Program-made: the position numbers and the translations under genes | Assembly (NCBI GenBank): GCA_017473345.1 | Contig: JAFULL010000122.1 | Span: 1 to 40,718 of the forward strand | Direction: 5' to 3' | Source of the DNA: Clostridia bacterium | GTDB taxonomy: Bacteria > Bacillota > Clostridia > Christensenellales > Aristaeellaceae | Length of the DNA: 40,718 nucleotides | Notes under the pieces: generated by a model | Seen by the model: only the letters and a program-made list of their open reading frames with translations | The model's database searches: none | Told to the model about the DNA's origin: nothing | Shown: one piece after another, positions 23,712 through 33,071 of the stretch | How the letters are laid out: the number at the start of each line of letters is the position of its first letter | Numbering within the stretch: the first letter of the stretch is position 1

Positions 23712-23990
23712 TCAGGCCACCTCGCGGTAGCTGATCTCCAGATGATAGTTTTCACAGGCTGCTTCCTGAAATACGCGTAGCAGGCGGGGCATATAGTCCG
23801 CCATTCTGCCGCGGGGCTGGGACGGATAGCATACGGTGATGCGCAGCGCATCGGTTTCGCTGGTCAGCTCGTCATGCAGGGCGTCGAGATTGGCGCCGTA
23901 ATAGAAGGGAAAGTTCAGCGCTTCCTTCAGGTAGCTGTGCAGCGAGATCTTTTCTTCAAAGGGAGTCAGGTCGAGTACAATATCTCTCAT
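23712..23990 (-). CDS. Barstar-family ribonuclease inhibitor
   Basis: A 92-residue cytosolic inhibitor that would block barnase by plugging its active site. The core FPFYYGANLDALHDELT matches barstar LPEYYGENLDALWDCLT. Equivalents of the barnase-contacting residues are Tyr30 (barstar Y29), Asp36 (D35), Asp40 (D39), Glu76 (E76) and Glu80 (E80); Trp38 of barstar is His39 here. The C-terminal LLRVFQEAACEN helix aligns with VLQVFREAKAEG. Start ATG 23990 follows AGGAGG; the frame extends 16 codons further into the end of the barnase gene without support. It begins 16 bases after the barnase gene ends, so inhibitor and enzyme should be co-transcribed. Confidence 0.92.
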   Translation of the reverse strand: MRDIVLDLTPFEEKISLHSYLKEALNFPFYYGANLDALHDELTSETDALRITVCYPSQPRGRMADYMPRLLRVFQEAACENYHLEISYREVA

Positions 23991-24006
23991 GGGGAAACCT
24001 CCTGAA

Positions 24007-24864
24007 TCAGTACAGCTGGACAAAGGTCTTGAAAGCATCAGGCGTGTAATAGATCAGCCCGTCGCTGGAATAAACGATGCGCTCGTCGCTGCGCTTGCCG
24101 TCGGTGGTGTTGACGTCACACTCGTACCAGGTGCGGCCCTTGGCGGAGGGCAGCTGCTTTTCGCGGTTCTGGAATTCATCGCCGCCGATGGAACAGCCGG
24201 GCATGACTTCGGCCAGATTATCCTTCTTGGCAGTCCACCCCAGTTCCTTGGCCTCGGCCTTGGTGATATAGTTGCAGGGAAGGGCGCCAAACCTCACCAG
24301 ATACGCAGCCACTTCGCCGATGGAGCTGTACTCGCCGTACTCGTCCAGCTTGATGTTCAGGTCAACAGTAATGGCAGGCTCTGCAGCCTTGGGGGGTTCG
24401 ATGGTCACCTTGATCTGAGTGAAGGTTTCGTAGTGATTGCCAGTGTAGTAGATAAGACCGTCGTTGGAAAAAACAATACGCTTGCTGCCGCGGTAGCCAC
24501 CGTCGAAGTCGATGTCGCACTCCGTCCACTTGCGTCCTTTTTTGTCAGGCAGCGTGCCTTCGTAGTTGCCGAAGCGATCGCCGCCAATGGAGAAACCGGG
24601 AGCAACTTTATGCAAATTGCCCTGCTTGTTGTTCCAGCCAAGATCGCTGGCTTCGTTTTTGGTCAGAAAGTTGTCGGGCAGCCGCTCGTACAGCGCCAGA
24701 TAAACGGCAACTTCTTCCATGCTGTCATACCAGCCGCTTTCCTCCACCGGGTAGTCGGCGGAAGACAGCTTGATAACTTTGGCTGCAAGCGCAGAACTGA
24801 TGGAAAACAGCATCATCAGCGCCATCACAAGCGCAAGCAGTTTGCGTAAAACAGGATGCTTCAT
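24007..24864 (-). CDS. Secreted tandem-domain barnase-family ribonuclease
   Basis: A 285-residue exported protein with a Sec signal peptide (cleavage near SISSALA-A, about residue 27) and two full barnase-like domains, about 50-152 and 183-285, joined by a short linker. Using barnase numbering, domain 1 has Lys27=K69, Asp54=D96, Glu73=E115, Arg83=R125, Arg87=R129, His102=H144 and Tyr103=Y145, but Arg59 is Y101. Domain 2 has K202, D229, Arg59=R234, E248, R258 and R262, but His102 is Ala277 and Tyr103 is Phe278. Barnase cleaves RNA after guanosine using Glu73 and His102; domain 1 should be active and domain 2 inactive. A barstar gene follows directly. AAGGAGG precedes ATG 24864; the PHP gene ends 18 bases upstream. 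Confidence 0.93.
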   Translation of the reverse strand: MKHPVLRKLLALVMALMMLFSISSALAAKVIKLSSADYPVEESGWYDSMEEVAVYLALYERLPDNFLTKNEASDLGWNNKQGNLHKVAPGFSIGGDRFGNYEGTLPDKKGRKWTECDIDFDGGYRGSKRIVFSNDGLIYYTGNHYETFTQIKVTIEPPKAAEPAITVDLNIKLDEYGEYSSIGEVAAYLVRFGALPCNYITKAEAKELGWTAKKDNLAEVMPGCSIGGDEFQNREKQLPSAKGRTWYECDVNTTDGKRSDERIVYSSDGLIYYTPDAFKTFVQLY

Positions 24865-24882
24865 GAGGTTCCTCCTTTGAAA

Positions 24883-25764
24883 TTACAGGATAATGGGATT
24901 GCTCCAGGCGCTGCGGCCCTGCGTATCCATGATTTGAATGCGCACATGTGTTTCATGTTGGTTGGCGTTGCGGGTGAGGTCATAGGATGCATGGGTCAGC
25001 TCTTCGCCGGTGACACAGCGGCTAAAGGCCCATACGGCATTGCTGTAAAAAATGACACGGGAGACGGGGGAACAGCTGACTTCGATTTTGCCGTCCTGTA
25101 CGCTGATCTGCTCAAAAGCAGGGCCCTGCGAGCAGTAGAAACGGCCAGAGTCAAAAGCTTTCAGCAGGCTTTCAGGAGTGAGTTCGTCTGCCTGCACCAT
25201 GGTAAAGCTGCGGCCAGCTTCGCCGTTGTACCAGTGCGAGTCGTCAGAAGCGACAAAGTTGAAGAACGTACCATGCGCAGCAGCAACGTCCAGAATGCTG
25301 GAAGAATCCGCTCGGTCGCCGTTCCAGGGGTAGGTGGAGGCGCTGTTGTAGATCTCGGCAGCAGTGACGTCATAGAGGCCGCTCAGTGTGGCAAGGGTGT
25401 TCAGCGACCATGCGGGATGCGCAATGATCACGCGTCCACCATGGGCGCGGCAGCGGTCGATGCATTCCTGAAACATGCGCGGATAGTCGGAAAAGTCTAC
25501 ATTTTCATCCATGCCGAAGCACACCAGATGAACGACTTCGCCGGGCAGGGAATAGTCCGCCTCCATGCCGCGCAGCACCAGCATGCCATCCTCCATGTGC
25601 GTATTTTCAGATACGACACGGTGATCCGTCAAAGCCAGAAAATCATAACCGCGTTCGCGGTAAAACTGCTTTACCTGCTCAGGCGTGAGCTTGCCGTCGC
25701 TCAGCGTGGTATGGCAGTGAAGGTTGCCTTTGAAAAATGGTTTGTTTGCATCAAACAGGTTCAT
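24883..25764 (-). CDS. PHP-domain metallohydrolase (CehA/McbA-like)
   Basis: A 293-residue protein of the polymerase-and-histidinol-phosphatase superfamily, tri-metal phosphoesterases or hydrolases. Metal ligands are visible in NLHCHTTLSDG (His16, His18, Asp23), LALTDHRV, MEADYS, IIAHPAW and VASDDSHWYNG. The C-terminal 70 residues form a beta-rich appendix (SRVIFYSN, VRIQIMDTQGRSAWSNPIIL), as in CehA/McbA-like hydrolases. The substrate is unknown. ATG 25764 is chosen because AGGGAG lies 9 bases upstream; the frame extends 22 codons further across the promoter -10. It precedes the tandem barnase gene by 18 bases with no terminator between, so the two may share a transcript. Confidence 0.88.
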   Translation of the reverse strand: MNLFDANKPFFKGNLHCHTTLSDGKLTPEQVKQFYRERGYDFLALTDHRVVSENTHMEDGMLVLRGMEADYSLPGEVVHLVCFGMDENVDFSDYPRMFQECIDRCRAHGGRVIIAHPAWSLNTLATLSGLYDVTAAEIYNSASTYPWNGDRADSSSILDVAAAHGTFFNFVASDDSHWYNGEAGRSFTMVQADELTPESLLKAFDSGRFYCSQGPAFEQISVQDGKIEVSCSPVSRVIFYSNAVWAFSRCVTGEELTHASYDLTRNANQHETHVRIQIMDTQGRSAWSNPIIL

Positions 25765-25798
25765 TGCGCAATCTCCCTTCTGAAAAAGATGCACAAGC

Positions 25799-25827
25799 AT
25801 TATAGACCCTTCCCAAAATAAATGCAA
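25799..25827 (-). promoter_or_regulatory. Probable promoter for the PHP-barnase-barstar unit
   Basis: On the minus strand TTGCAT (25822-25827), a 17-base spacer and a perfect TATAAT (25799-25804), 35 bases before ATG 25764. A 10-bp palindrome CAAACGTTTG lies upstream at 25845-25854 and could be an operator. Confidence 0.6.
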
Positions 25828-25887
25828 CAAAAATACAATCTATACAAACGTTTGCTCATGATGAAAAATTGCGTTTTACAAGAGAAA

Positions 25888-25915
25888 AGGAAGGATCTCT
25901 TCTGAGATCCTTCCT
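25888..25915 (-). terminator. Terminator after groEL
   Basis: A perfect 12-bp stem (25888-25899 with 25904-25915) with a TTCT loop, followed by TTTTCTCTTG on the minus strand, just past the groEL stop. Confidence 0.85.
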
Positions 25916-25932
25916 GAAATGGTACCCTCTGA

Positions 25933-27576
<1,644 letters not shown>

Positions 27577-27617
27577 TTACAAACTCAAAGTGGGATTGTA
27601 CTGTGAGTGGAAAAAAG

Positions 27618-27977
<360 letters not shown>

Positions 27978-27980
27978 CCT

Positions 27981-28009
27981 AATATACGGCATTTCTTCCC
28001 AAGTGTCAA
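27981..28009 (-). promoter_or_regulatory. groES-groEL promoter
   Basis: On the minus strand a perfect TTGACA (28004-28009), 17-base spacer and TATATT (27981-27986). Transcription would start within or next to the CIRCE element. Confidence 0.9.
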
Positions 28010-28116
28010 GCGTCCGAAGGACTTTTTTTCGCTTTCAAACCGGAAAAACAGACCATTTTACAAAACGGCCATATTTTCTTCTTTTTTCGTGCATATGTTT
28101 CGCGGCACAGGTTTTA

Positions 28117-28125
28117 TGGTACAAT
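28117..28125 (+). promoter_or_regulatory. Extended -10 promoter for mutY
   Basis: TGGTACAAT (extended -10 plus TACAAT at 28120-28125) lies 24 bases before the mutY ATG; no clear -35 is seen. The rest of the 28010-28116 gap holds T-rich sequence and nothing I can name. Confidence 0.5.
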
Positions 28126-28148
28126 GAAGCTGCAAAGGAGGGGAAAAC

Positions 28149-29189
28149 ATGCACAAGGATGCATCCCTTATGCTGTTGGACTGGTATGATGATTTTAAGC
28201 GTGATCTGCCGTGGCGGCGCACACGGGATCCTTACCATATATGGCTGTCTGAAATTATGCTGCAGCAGACGCGCGTGGAGACGGTCAGGGGATATTATGC
28301 GCGTTTTCTGGAGTTGTTTCCTACGGTACAGGCTTTGGCGCATGCCCCGCAGGAGCAGGTGCTCAAGGCATGGGAAGGGCTGGGCTATTACAGCCGGGCG
28401 CGTAACCTGCAAAAAGCGGCGCAGGTCATCACAAATGAATATGGCGGTGTTTTTCCAAAGAAATACGACGCGATTTTGGCTCTGCCGGGCATTGGCCCCT
28501 ATACTGCCGGCGCCATCGGCAGTATCGCATTTGGCCTGTGTGAACCTGCGGTGGACGGAAATGTGTACCGCGTTGCCTCACGTTTCTGGGGGATTCGCGA
28601 GGATGTTGGCATACCTGCAGTACAGAAACAGATCCGTCAGCTGGTAAAGGAAAGCATTCCGCCTGACCGGCCGGGGGATTACAATCAGGCCCTGATGGAA
28701 CTGGGTGCAACGCATTGCTGTCCTGGTACGCCGCGCTGCGACCTGTGTCCATGGAATGAAATTTGCGACGCCTGCCAGGAGGGTGACGCAGAGGTGCTGC
28801 CCGTACATGAAAAGAAACGTCCGCCCAAACAGATCGACATGGCGGTGTGCCTGCTTACGATGGGAGATAAAATTGCCGTGGTGCAGCGCAGCGAGCGCAT
28901 GCTCAACGGCCTGTATGTGTATTGCCTGATTGAAGAGGAAAATGAGCCCAATGCTGTTTTGCAGTTGATGAAGGAACAGGGGATCGACTGCCGCTTTGTC
29001 AAGGAGCTGGGAGAAGCAAAGCATGTATTCACTCACAGGGTTTGGAACATGAAGCTGCTGCATTACGAACTGCAGTCGCCGCCGGAAGGGATGCAGATGG
29101 TCACACGGGAAGAAATGGCTCGGCTGCCGTTTCCAAGCGCGATGAACGCTGCGGTAAAGGCAGCCAATCAGTTGCTGGAACTGAAATAA
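28149..29189 (+). CDS. mutY: Adenine DNA glycosylase MutY
   Basis: Removes adenine mispaired with 8-oxoguanine. The 346 residues include the catalytic Glu35 (WLSEIMLQQT), the helix-hairpin-helix LPGIGPYTAGAI at 112-123 followed by Asp136 in VDGNVYRV, and the iron-sulfur cluster Cys-X6-Cys-X2-Cys-X5-Cys in THCCPGTPRCDLCPWNEIC. The C-terminal NUDIX-like 8-oxoG recognition domain (KHVFTHRVWNMKLLHYEL) is present and complete. AAAGGAGGGG precedes ATG 28149. It is divergent from groES and stands alone. Confidence 0.96.
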   Translation: MHKDASLMLLDWYDDFKRDLPWRRTRDPYHIWLSEIMLQQTRVETVRGYYARFLELFPTVQALAHAPQEQVLKAWEGLGYYSRARNLQKAAQVITNEYGGVFPKKYDAILALPGIGPYTAGAIGSIAFGLCEPAVDGNVYRVASRFWGIREDVGIPAVQKQIRQLVKESIPPDRPGDYNQALMELGATHCCPGTPRCDLCPWNEICDACQEGDAEVLPVHEKKRPPKQIDMAVCLLTMGDKIAVVQRSERMLNGLYVYCLIEEENEPNAVLQLMKEQGIDCRFVKELGEAKHVFTHRVWNMKLLHYELQSPPEGMQMVTREEMARLPFPSAMNAAVKAANQLLELK

Positions 29190-29222
29190 AAAACGGAGGC
29201 GGGCCTGCTGGCCCGTCTCCGT
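29188..29222 (-). terminator. Terminator after the PepSY gene
   Basis: A 13-bp GC-rich stem (29193-29205 with 29210-29222, one G-U pair) followed on the minus strand by TTTTTTATTT. The plus strand has only a weak T tract, so it mainly serves the minus-strand gene. Confidence 0.8.
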
Positions 29223-29228
29223 CGCTGT

Positions 29229-29900
29229 TTATCGGCGTTCGGTCTCCCATTCTGTGACTCGACCGTTCTGTGCATCGATTGTAAAATCAATCTCCATCCC
29301 ATCAGCGATCACTTCGCCTTCGTAAACAGTCCGCCCGTCTTCTTTTTCAGTCTCAAATTCTGTGATTTTGCCACCGGTCACAATGGACAGCACCAGCTTG
29401 CGGGCGTCATCTGCCGTCAGGGATGCTTCTGATGAAATGAGTGCGGTTTGCGCGTAGAAAAAATCACTTTCGAGCAATGCTCCGGTTTCAGCGTTCAATT
29501 CCACCCAGCCGCTGCTTTCATTTGTGCTCAGATGCACTTTGTACGAATACCGCCCGTCGTCCTTGTCCAGTGTGACAAAATGGATGGAAGCTTCCGGGTA
29601 CAGTTTGAGCACTTCTGTTTCTGCATCGGCCTGTGTAAGAACGACAGACGAACCTCCACGGTCATTGACAGCATCCATCTCTACGCGCTGTATGACGGTG
29701 GCTTGCGGATCAACGGTGACCTCATAACGGTCGCCGTTTACCGTACGAAAGTGGTAGACATTCATTCCGTCATCTTTTTCCGTACGGGTCATTTCTGCAC
29801 CTTCGGGAACAACCGAACGGGCCGTTTCATCAAGTGTTGCAGCAAAAGCGCTGTTAGTCAGGAGGAGCAGCATCAACATAACCAAAACCGTTTTCTTCAT
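29229..29900 (-). CDS. Secreted PepSY-domain protein
   Basis: A 223-residue exported protein with a Sec signal peptide (MKKTVLVMLMLLLLTNSAFA). It contains several PepSY-like repeats: a first region with YHFRTVNGDRYEVTVDPQ, a second with SYKVHLSTNESSGWVELNAETGALLES, and a third with VYEGEVIADGMEIDFTIDAQNGRVTEWE. Each has the typical strand pattern ending in D/N-A-x-T/N-G. PepSY modules are thought to inhibit extracellular proteases or act as envelope sensors. ATG 29900 has AAAGGAG nine bases upstream; an ATG three codons earlier abuts that site. Confidence 0.85.
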   Translation of the reverse strand: MKKTVLVMLMLLLLTNSAFAATLDETARSVVPEGAEMTRTEKDDGMNVYHFRTVNGDRYEVTVDPQATVIQRVEMDAVNDRGGSSVVLTQADAETEVLKLYPEASIHFVTLDKDDGRYSYKVHLSTNESSGWVELNAETGALLESDFFYAQTALISSEASLTADDARKLVLSIVTGGKITEFETEKEDGRTVYEGEVIADGMEIDFTIDAQNGRVTEWETERR

Positions 29901-29992
29901 CAAAATCATCTCCTTTCACGGTGATTTATATGTCAACGCAAAAAAGTCAGCTGAAACGGAAATAAATGTAACAAAAGCGTTTGAATGCAATC

Positions 29993-30020
29993 AAAAGCCG
30001 GAGCCTGTTGGCTCCGGCTT
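29993..30020 (-). terminator. Terminator after mscL
   Basis: An 11-bp stem (29995-30005 with 30010-30020) followed on the minus strand by TTTTGATT, six bases past the mscL stop. Confidence 0.85.
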
Positions 30021-30026
30021 AAATGT

Positions 30027-30476
30027 TTATTTTCCAGCAATATCGCTGCCGCAGTGCTGGCACTTGACGGCTTCGTCATGCACAGCCTGCTTGCAGAAGG
30101 GGCAAAGGCGGGGGGCCTTCTTGGGGGCCTCTTCCTTCTTGGGCATGATCTTGGCCATGGCCTTCACAAACAGGAAAACGCAGAAGGCAATGATGAGGAA
30201 GTTGATGATGTTCTGGATGAAAGCGCCGTAATTCAGGGTGCCGACGCCGGCTTCCTTGGCGGCCTCAATGCTGGCATACTGCTGGCCATCCAGAGCAATG
30301 AACAGGCCGCTGAGGTTCACGCCGCCGGTGATCAGACCGATAACGGGCATGAGCATGTCGTTGACCAGAGAATTGACGATGGTGGTGAAAGCGCCGCCGA
30401 TCATAACGCCGGTTGCCAGTTCCAGAATGTTGCCCTTGGTGCAGAAACGTTTGAATTCATCAAACAGCTTTTTCAT
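30027..30476 (-). CDS. mscL: Large-conductance mechanosensitive channel MscL with C-terminal zinc ribbon
   Basis: A homopentameric channel that opens under membrane tension to release solutes on osmotic downshock. The first helix FCTKGNILELATGVMIGGAFTTIV (pore-lining TM1 with the G-A-rich face) and TM2 FIQNIINFLIIAFCVFLFVKAM are canonical. After the usual amphipathic tail it carries an added zinc-ribbon-like domain with Cys125, Cys128, Cys139 and Cys142 (CPFC and CQHC) that E. coli MscL lacks; similar tails occur in clostridial homologues. Total length is 149 residues. It is transcribed from its own sigma-A-type promoter, next to a potassium-uptake operon, which fits an osmotic theme. Confidence 0.95.
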   Translation of the reverse strand: MKKLFDEFKRFCTKGNILELATGVMIGGAFTTIVNSLVNDMLMPVIGLITGGVNLSGLFIALDGQQYASIEAAKEAGVGTLNYGAFIQNIINFLIIAFCVFLFVKAMAKIMPKKEEAPKKAPRLCPFCKQAVHDEAVKCQHCGSDIAGK

Positions 30477-30512
30477 GTGGTGTCATCCTTTCAGGCATGT
30501 GATCCTGATAAA

Positions 30513-30541
30513 AGAATAGCGGAAGTGTATGGAATTGTCAA
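30513..30541 (-). promoter_or_regulatory. mscL promoter
   Basis: On the minus strand a perfect TTGACA (30536-30541), 17-base spacer and TATTCT (30513-30518), 37 bases before the mscL ATG. Confidence 0.75.
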
Positions 30542-30559
30542 TGAGTGTTTTGATGAATT

Positions 30560-31579
30560 TCATGGCAGCGGAGCATCGCCGTATGAAAAGTAGCCTACGC
30601 AGTCAGCACCGGCGCTGAGAACGCAGCGTGCTGTTTCTGTGATGAAATCATCCTCAATCTGAATGATGGGCCACAGTTTCTGATGCGGCAGGAATGAGGC
30701 GCGTGCTTCAGCAACTTCACGCCCGACCCATGCCGGTGTGAAGCCGTCATGCAGAAGCTGGCGAGCACAGCGGCTGTCTGTCAGGGAAGAACCGCTGAAG
30801 GACTGCAGCTGCGCGCCAAAAGCTTCTTCCATAGCAGCCCATTCATGACCCAGACAGGCTACGCCAAATTCGTGGGGATAGCAGCGGTAAAGCATGTGTG
30901 ACACGATATCCAGCGAACGGCAGGCCGCTGCTGTCTGCCCGACAAAACGCCCCAGTGAAGGCGGAAAAATGAAGGCGCCTGCCATCAGTCCATCACGCAG
31001 CTGATGAACGCGATCAGCAAAATGATCCATATACTGCTGAATACAACTTTCTCGAAAGGCAAACCATTGCTGCAATAACGCCTTGTCCTTTTCAGAAACA
31101 AGACGCGTAGCTGCCAGCCGCTCCACGGACGCACGCACAGCTTCGCCATCAATACCCTGCGCTTGCATCGCTTTCATACAGGCCGGGCAGAAGCAGGTGA
31201 AGAATGGTTCGATGCCTTCGATGGAGGCAAAGGAGGCAAAGCGCGCGCCATCCACCAGAATACCGCGGACATAGGGAAAAGTTTCAGCGCGCATCAATAC
31301 TTCATCCAGCAGACGTTGGGCATTTGCGTGATCATTGGGACAGCCTGAGCGAAACCAAGGCTGGGGTTTGCCAGTGTGATCAATAGCAGGCAGACTGCTA
31401 TTTTCATTCACGCGATATGCACCGCATGAAAGATACAGTTCAATTCCCTCGCTGGACAGTGCGTCCGCTGTTTCTGGCGTGGGAGCGCCCATGACGACAG
31501 CATCAATCTGATGCCTGCGCAGCTCCTGCGCGCACTCTGCGGGATGTTCATTATCAAAGCCGAAGATGAAGGTTTTCAC
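30560..31579 (-). CDS. Putative TIM-barrel glycoside-hydrolase-like protein
   Basis: A 339-residue cytosolic protein resembling uncharacterised TIM-barrel glycosyl-hydrolase-like proteins. It starts with alternating strand-helix units (KTFIFGFDNE, IDAVVMGAP, IELYLSCGAYRV). It then has GCPNDHANAQRLLDEVL, GILVDGARFASF and a C-x-C-x-x-C knot CFCPACMKAM typical of that group. Later barrel strands include GLMAGAFIFPP and LDIVSHMLYRCYPHEFG, ending with SAGADCVGYFSYGDAP. Acidic residues near strand ends (D in VDGAR, E in QIEDDF) could be catalytic, but I cannot confirm this. GTG 31579 is chosen since any earlier start overlaps the esterase gene. The weak AAGGCGG upstream leaves the start uncertain. 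Confidence 0.6.
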   Translation of the reverse strand: MKTFIFGFDNEHPAECAQELRRHQIDAVVMGAPTPETADALSSEGIELYLSCGAYRVNENSSLPAIDHTGKPQPWFRSGCPNDHANAQRLLDEVLMRAETFPYVRGILVDGARFASFASIEGIEPFFTCFCPACMKAMQAQGIDGEAVRASVERLAATRLVSEKDKALLQQWFAFRESCIQQYMDHFADRVHQLRDGLMAGAFIFPPSLGRFVGQTAAACRSLDIVSHMLYRCYPHEFGVACLGHEWAAMEEAFGAQLQSFSGSSLTDSRCARQLLHDGFTPAWVGREVAEARASFLPHQKLWPIIQIEDDFITETARCVLSAGADCVGYFSYGDAPLP

Positions 31580-31596
31580 GTGCTTTAGACCGCCTT

Positions 31597-32385
31597 TTAT
31601 TTCTGCTGTGCTTTTTCCTGATGCACTCGCTGCATCAGGCTGTCCATGGCGTCGACAATAGAGGGCAGTTCGTGTGAGATAGTGCACACATGCGGCACGT
31701 CGTGCAGCCACAGCTTCTGGCGCACACTGCTGCTGACGCCGCCCAGGATCTCGTCCGCGCTGCCCTTCCAGATGGTTTCATCCGCATCGCTTTGCACACA
31801 CAGAATGGGGCATGTGATGCTGAACAGATTTTTGCGCGCCATCTGGATCAGCTTGTGAAGATCGGCGCCTTTGGCTGTGGGAAAACCTGAGTAGCCAAAA
31901 TCATATGTTTTGTCCAGTTTTGCATGCCGTTCTGTTCCTGGCCCCCATGCGATGCGGGGCAGCAGCGGCGCACACAGGCCTGCAAGCGGCAGCAGACGGT
32001 TTTGAACAGCTGTAGGCGCAGAGATGGGCACGCAGGCGTCCACCTTCATCTGCTGGGCGACCAGCAGCGCCAGTACGCCGCCCATGGACAGGCCGCAGAT
32101 GGCGAAGGTTTTTACCTGCTGCATCATTTCAAGCGACGCCTCTTTGGCGGCCTGCAGCCATTGCTGCCAGGTGGCTTTGCTCATGTCATCCTCGCTGGAA
32201 GCATGGCCGGGCAGATTGATGGTGTGTACGGTATAGCCGCGCTGTGCCAGTGCATCGGCTAGTTTGCGCATGTGCGCGCATGTGCCGGTAAAGCCGTGAA
32301 CCAGCAGCACGCCGCAGTCTCCGCCCTTGTGTTTGTAAGGTCGGCATACTTCCCGGTCAAAATAATCATTTTTGTAAGGCTCCAT
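31597..32385 (-). CDS. Alpha/beta hydrolase, carboxylesterase Est30-like
   Basis: A 262-residue serine esterase. The strand-turn GVLLVHGFTGT provides the oxyanion hole, the nucleophile elbow is GLSMGG with Ser100, the acid is likely Asp200 or Asp202 in QSDADETI, and the histidine is in HDVPHVCTISHE. Layout and length resemble the Est30/YvaK carboxylesterases (monoacylglycerol lipase-like). ATG 32385 has AAAGGAG nine bases upstream; an earlier in-frame ATG at 32427 overlaps ktrA. It lies in the KtrAB operon, 22 bases after ktrA and 17 before the TIM-barrel gene. Confidence 0.87.
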   Translation of the reverse strand: MEPYKNDYFDREVCRPYKHKGGDCGVLLVHGFTGTCAHMRKLADALAQRGYTVHTINLPGHASSEDDMSKATWQQWLQAAKEASLEMMQQVKTFAICGLSMGGVLALLVAQQMKVDACVPISAPTAVQNRLLPLAGLCAPLLPRIAWGPGTERHAKLDKTYDFGYSGFPTAKGADLHKLIQMARKNLFSITCPILCVQSDADETIWKGSADEILGGVSSSVRQKLWLHDVPHVCTISHELPSIVDAMDSLMQRVHQEKAQQK

Positions 32386-32407
32386 CAGAAAGACTCCTTT
32401 CCATGAA

Positions 32408-33058
32408 TTATGGTTCCAGTTTTTCAATATCTTCGCGTCTGCCCATCACAAGCAGCACGTCTTCAGATTCAAGCGGCAGATCCGGAGCGGGGGATATCAA
32501 AAAGCGTCCGTCACGCCGGATGGCAAGAATGTTTACGCCATAGCGCCGACGCACATTCAGGCTGAAAATGCTGCTGCCAGCCCACCCAATGGGCAGACGG
32601 ATCTCGATGATCTGGTGATCGTCGCCCAGGTTCATCAGGTCCAGCACATTGGGCGTCAGCATGCTGCGTGCAACACGCGCGCCCATATCCCGCTCGGGAA
32701 AAACCACGCGGTCTGCACTGATTTTGCGCAGTACCTTCGCATGCAGCTCATCATTTGCTTTTGTAATGAGGAAAGGAACACCCAGTTCCTTGAGCAGCAC
32801 CGATATCAGAATGCTGTCGCGCGTGTTTTGCCCAATGCTTACGACGGCTGCGTCAAAGTTGCCTACGCCAAGCGTGGAAAGTGCTGCTTCGTCCGTGGCG
32901 TCCAGCTGCATGGCCTGCGTTACATAGGGGGCGATGGCGGTAACGAGCGATTCGTCTGAATCCACAGCCAGCACCTCATGGCCCAGCTCACAGAGGGTTT
33001 TGGCGACGCTTCTGCCGAACCGGCCAAGGCCGATCACCAGAAACTGTTTGGCTTTCAT
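32408..33058 (-). CDS. ktrA: Ktr potassium-uptake regulatory subunit (RCK protein)
   Basis: A 216-residue cytosolic RCK protein forming an octameric ring that gates the KtrB channel in response to ATP/ADP or NAD(H) and c-di-AMP. The N-terminal RCK_N Rossmann fold has VIGLGRFGRSVAKTLCELGHEVLAVDSD with the acidic D at the end of strand 2. The C-terminal RCK_C domain spans IIEIRLPIGWAGSSIFSLNVRRRYGVNILAIRRDGRFLISPAPDLPLESEDVLLVMG. GAGGAGG precedes the ATG, overlapping the end of ktrB. Order and spacing (13 bases) with ktrB confirm the pairing. Confidence 0.93.
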   Translation of the reverse strand: MKAKQFLVIGLGRFGRSVAKTLCELGHEVLAVDSDESLVTAIAPYVTQAMQLDATDEAALSTLGVGNFDAAVVSIGQNTRDSILISVLLKELGVPFLITKANDELHAKVLRKISADRVVFPERDMGARVARSMLTPNVLDLMNLGDDHQIIEIRLPIGWAGSSIFSLNVRRRYGVNILAIRRDGRFLISPAPDLPLESEDVLLVMGRREDIEKLEP

Positions 33059-33071
33059 GGTTTTGTCCTCC

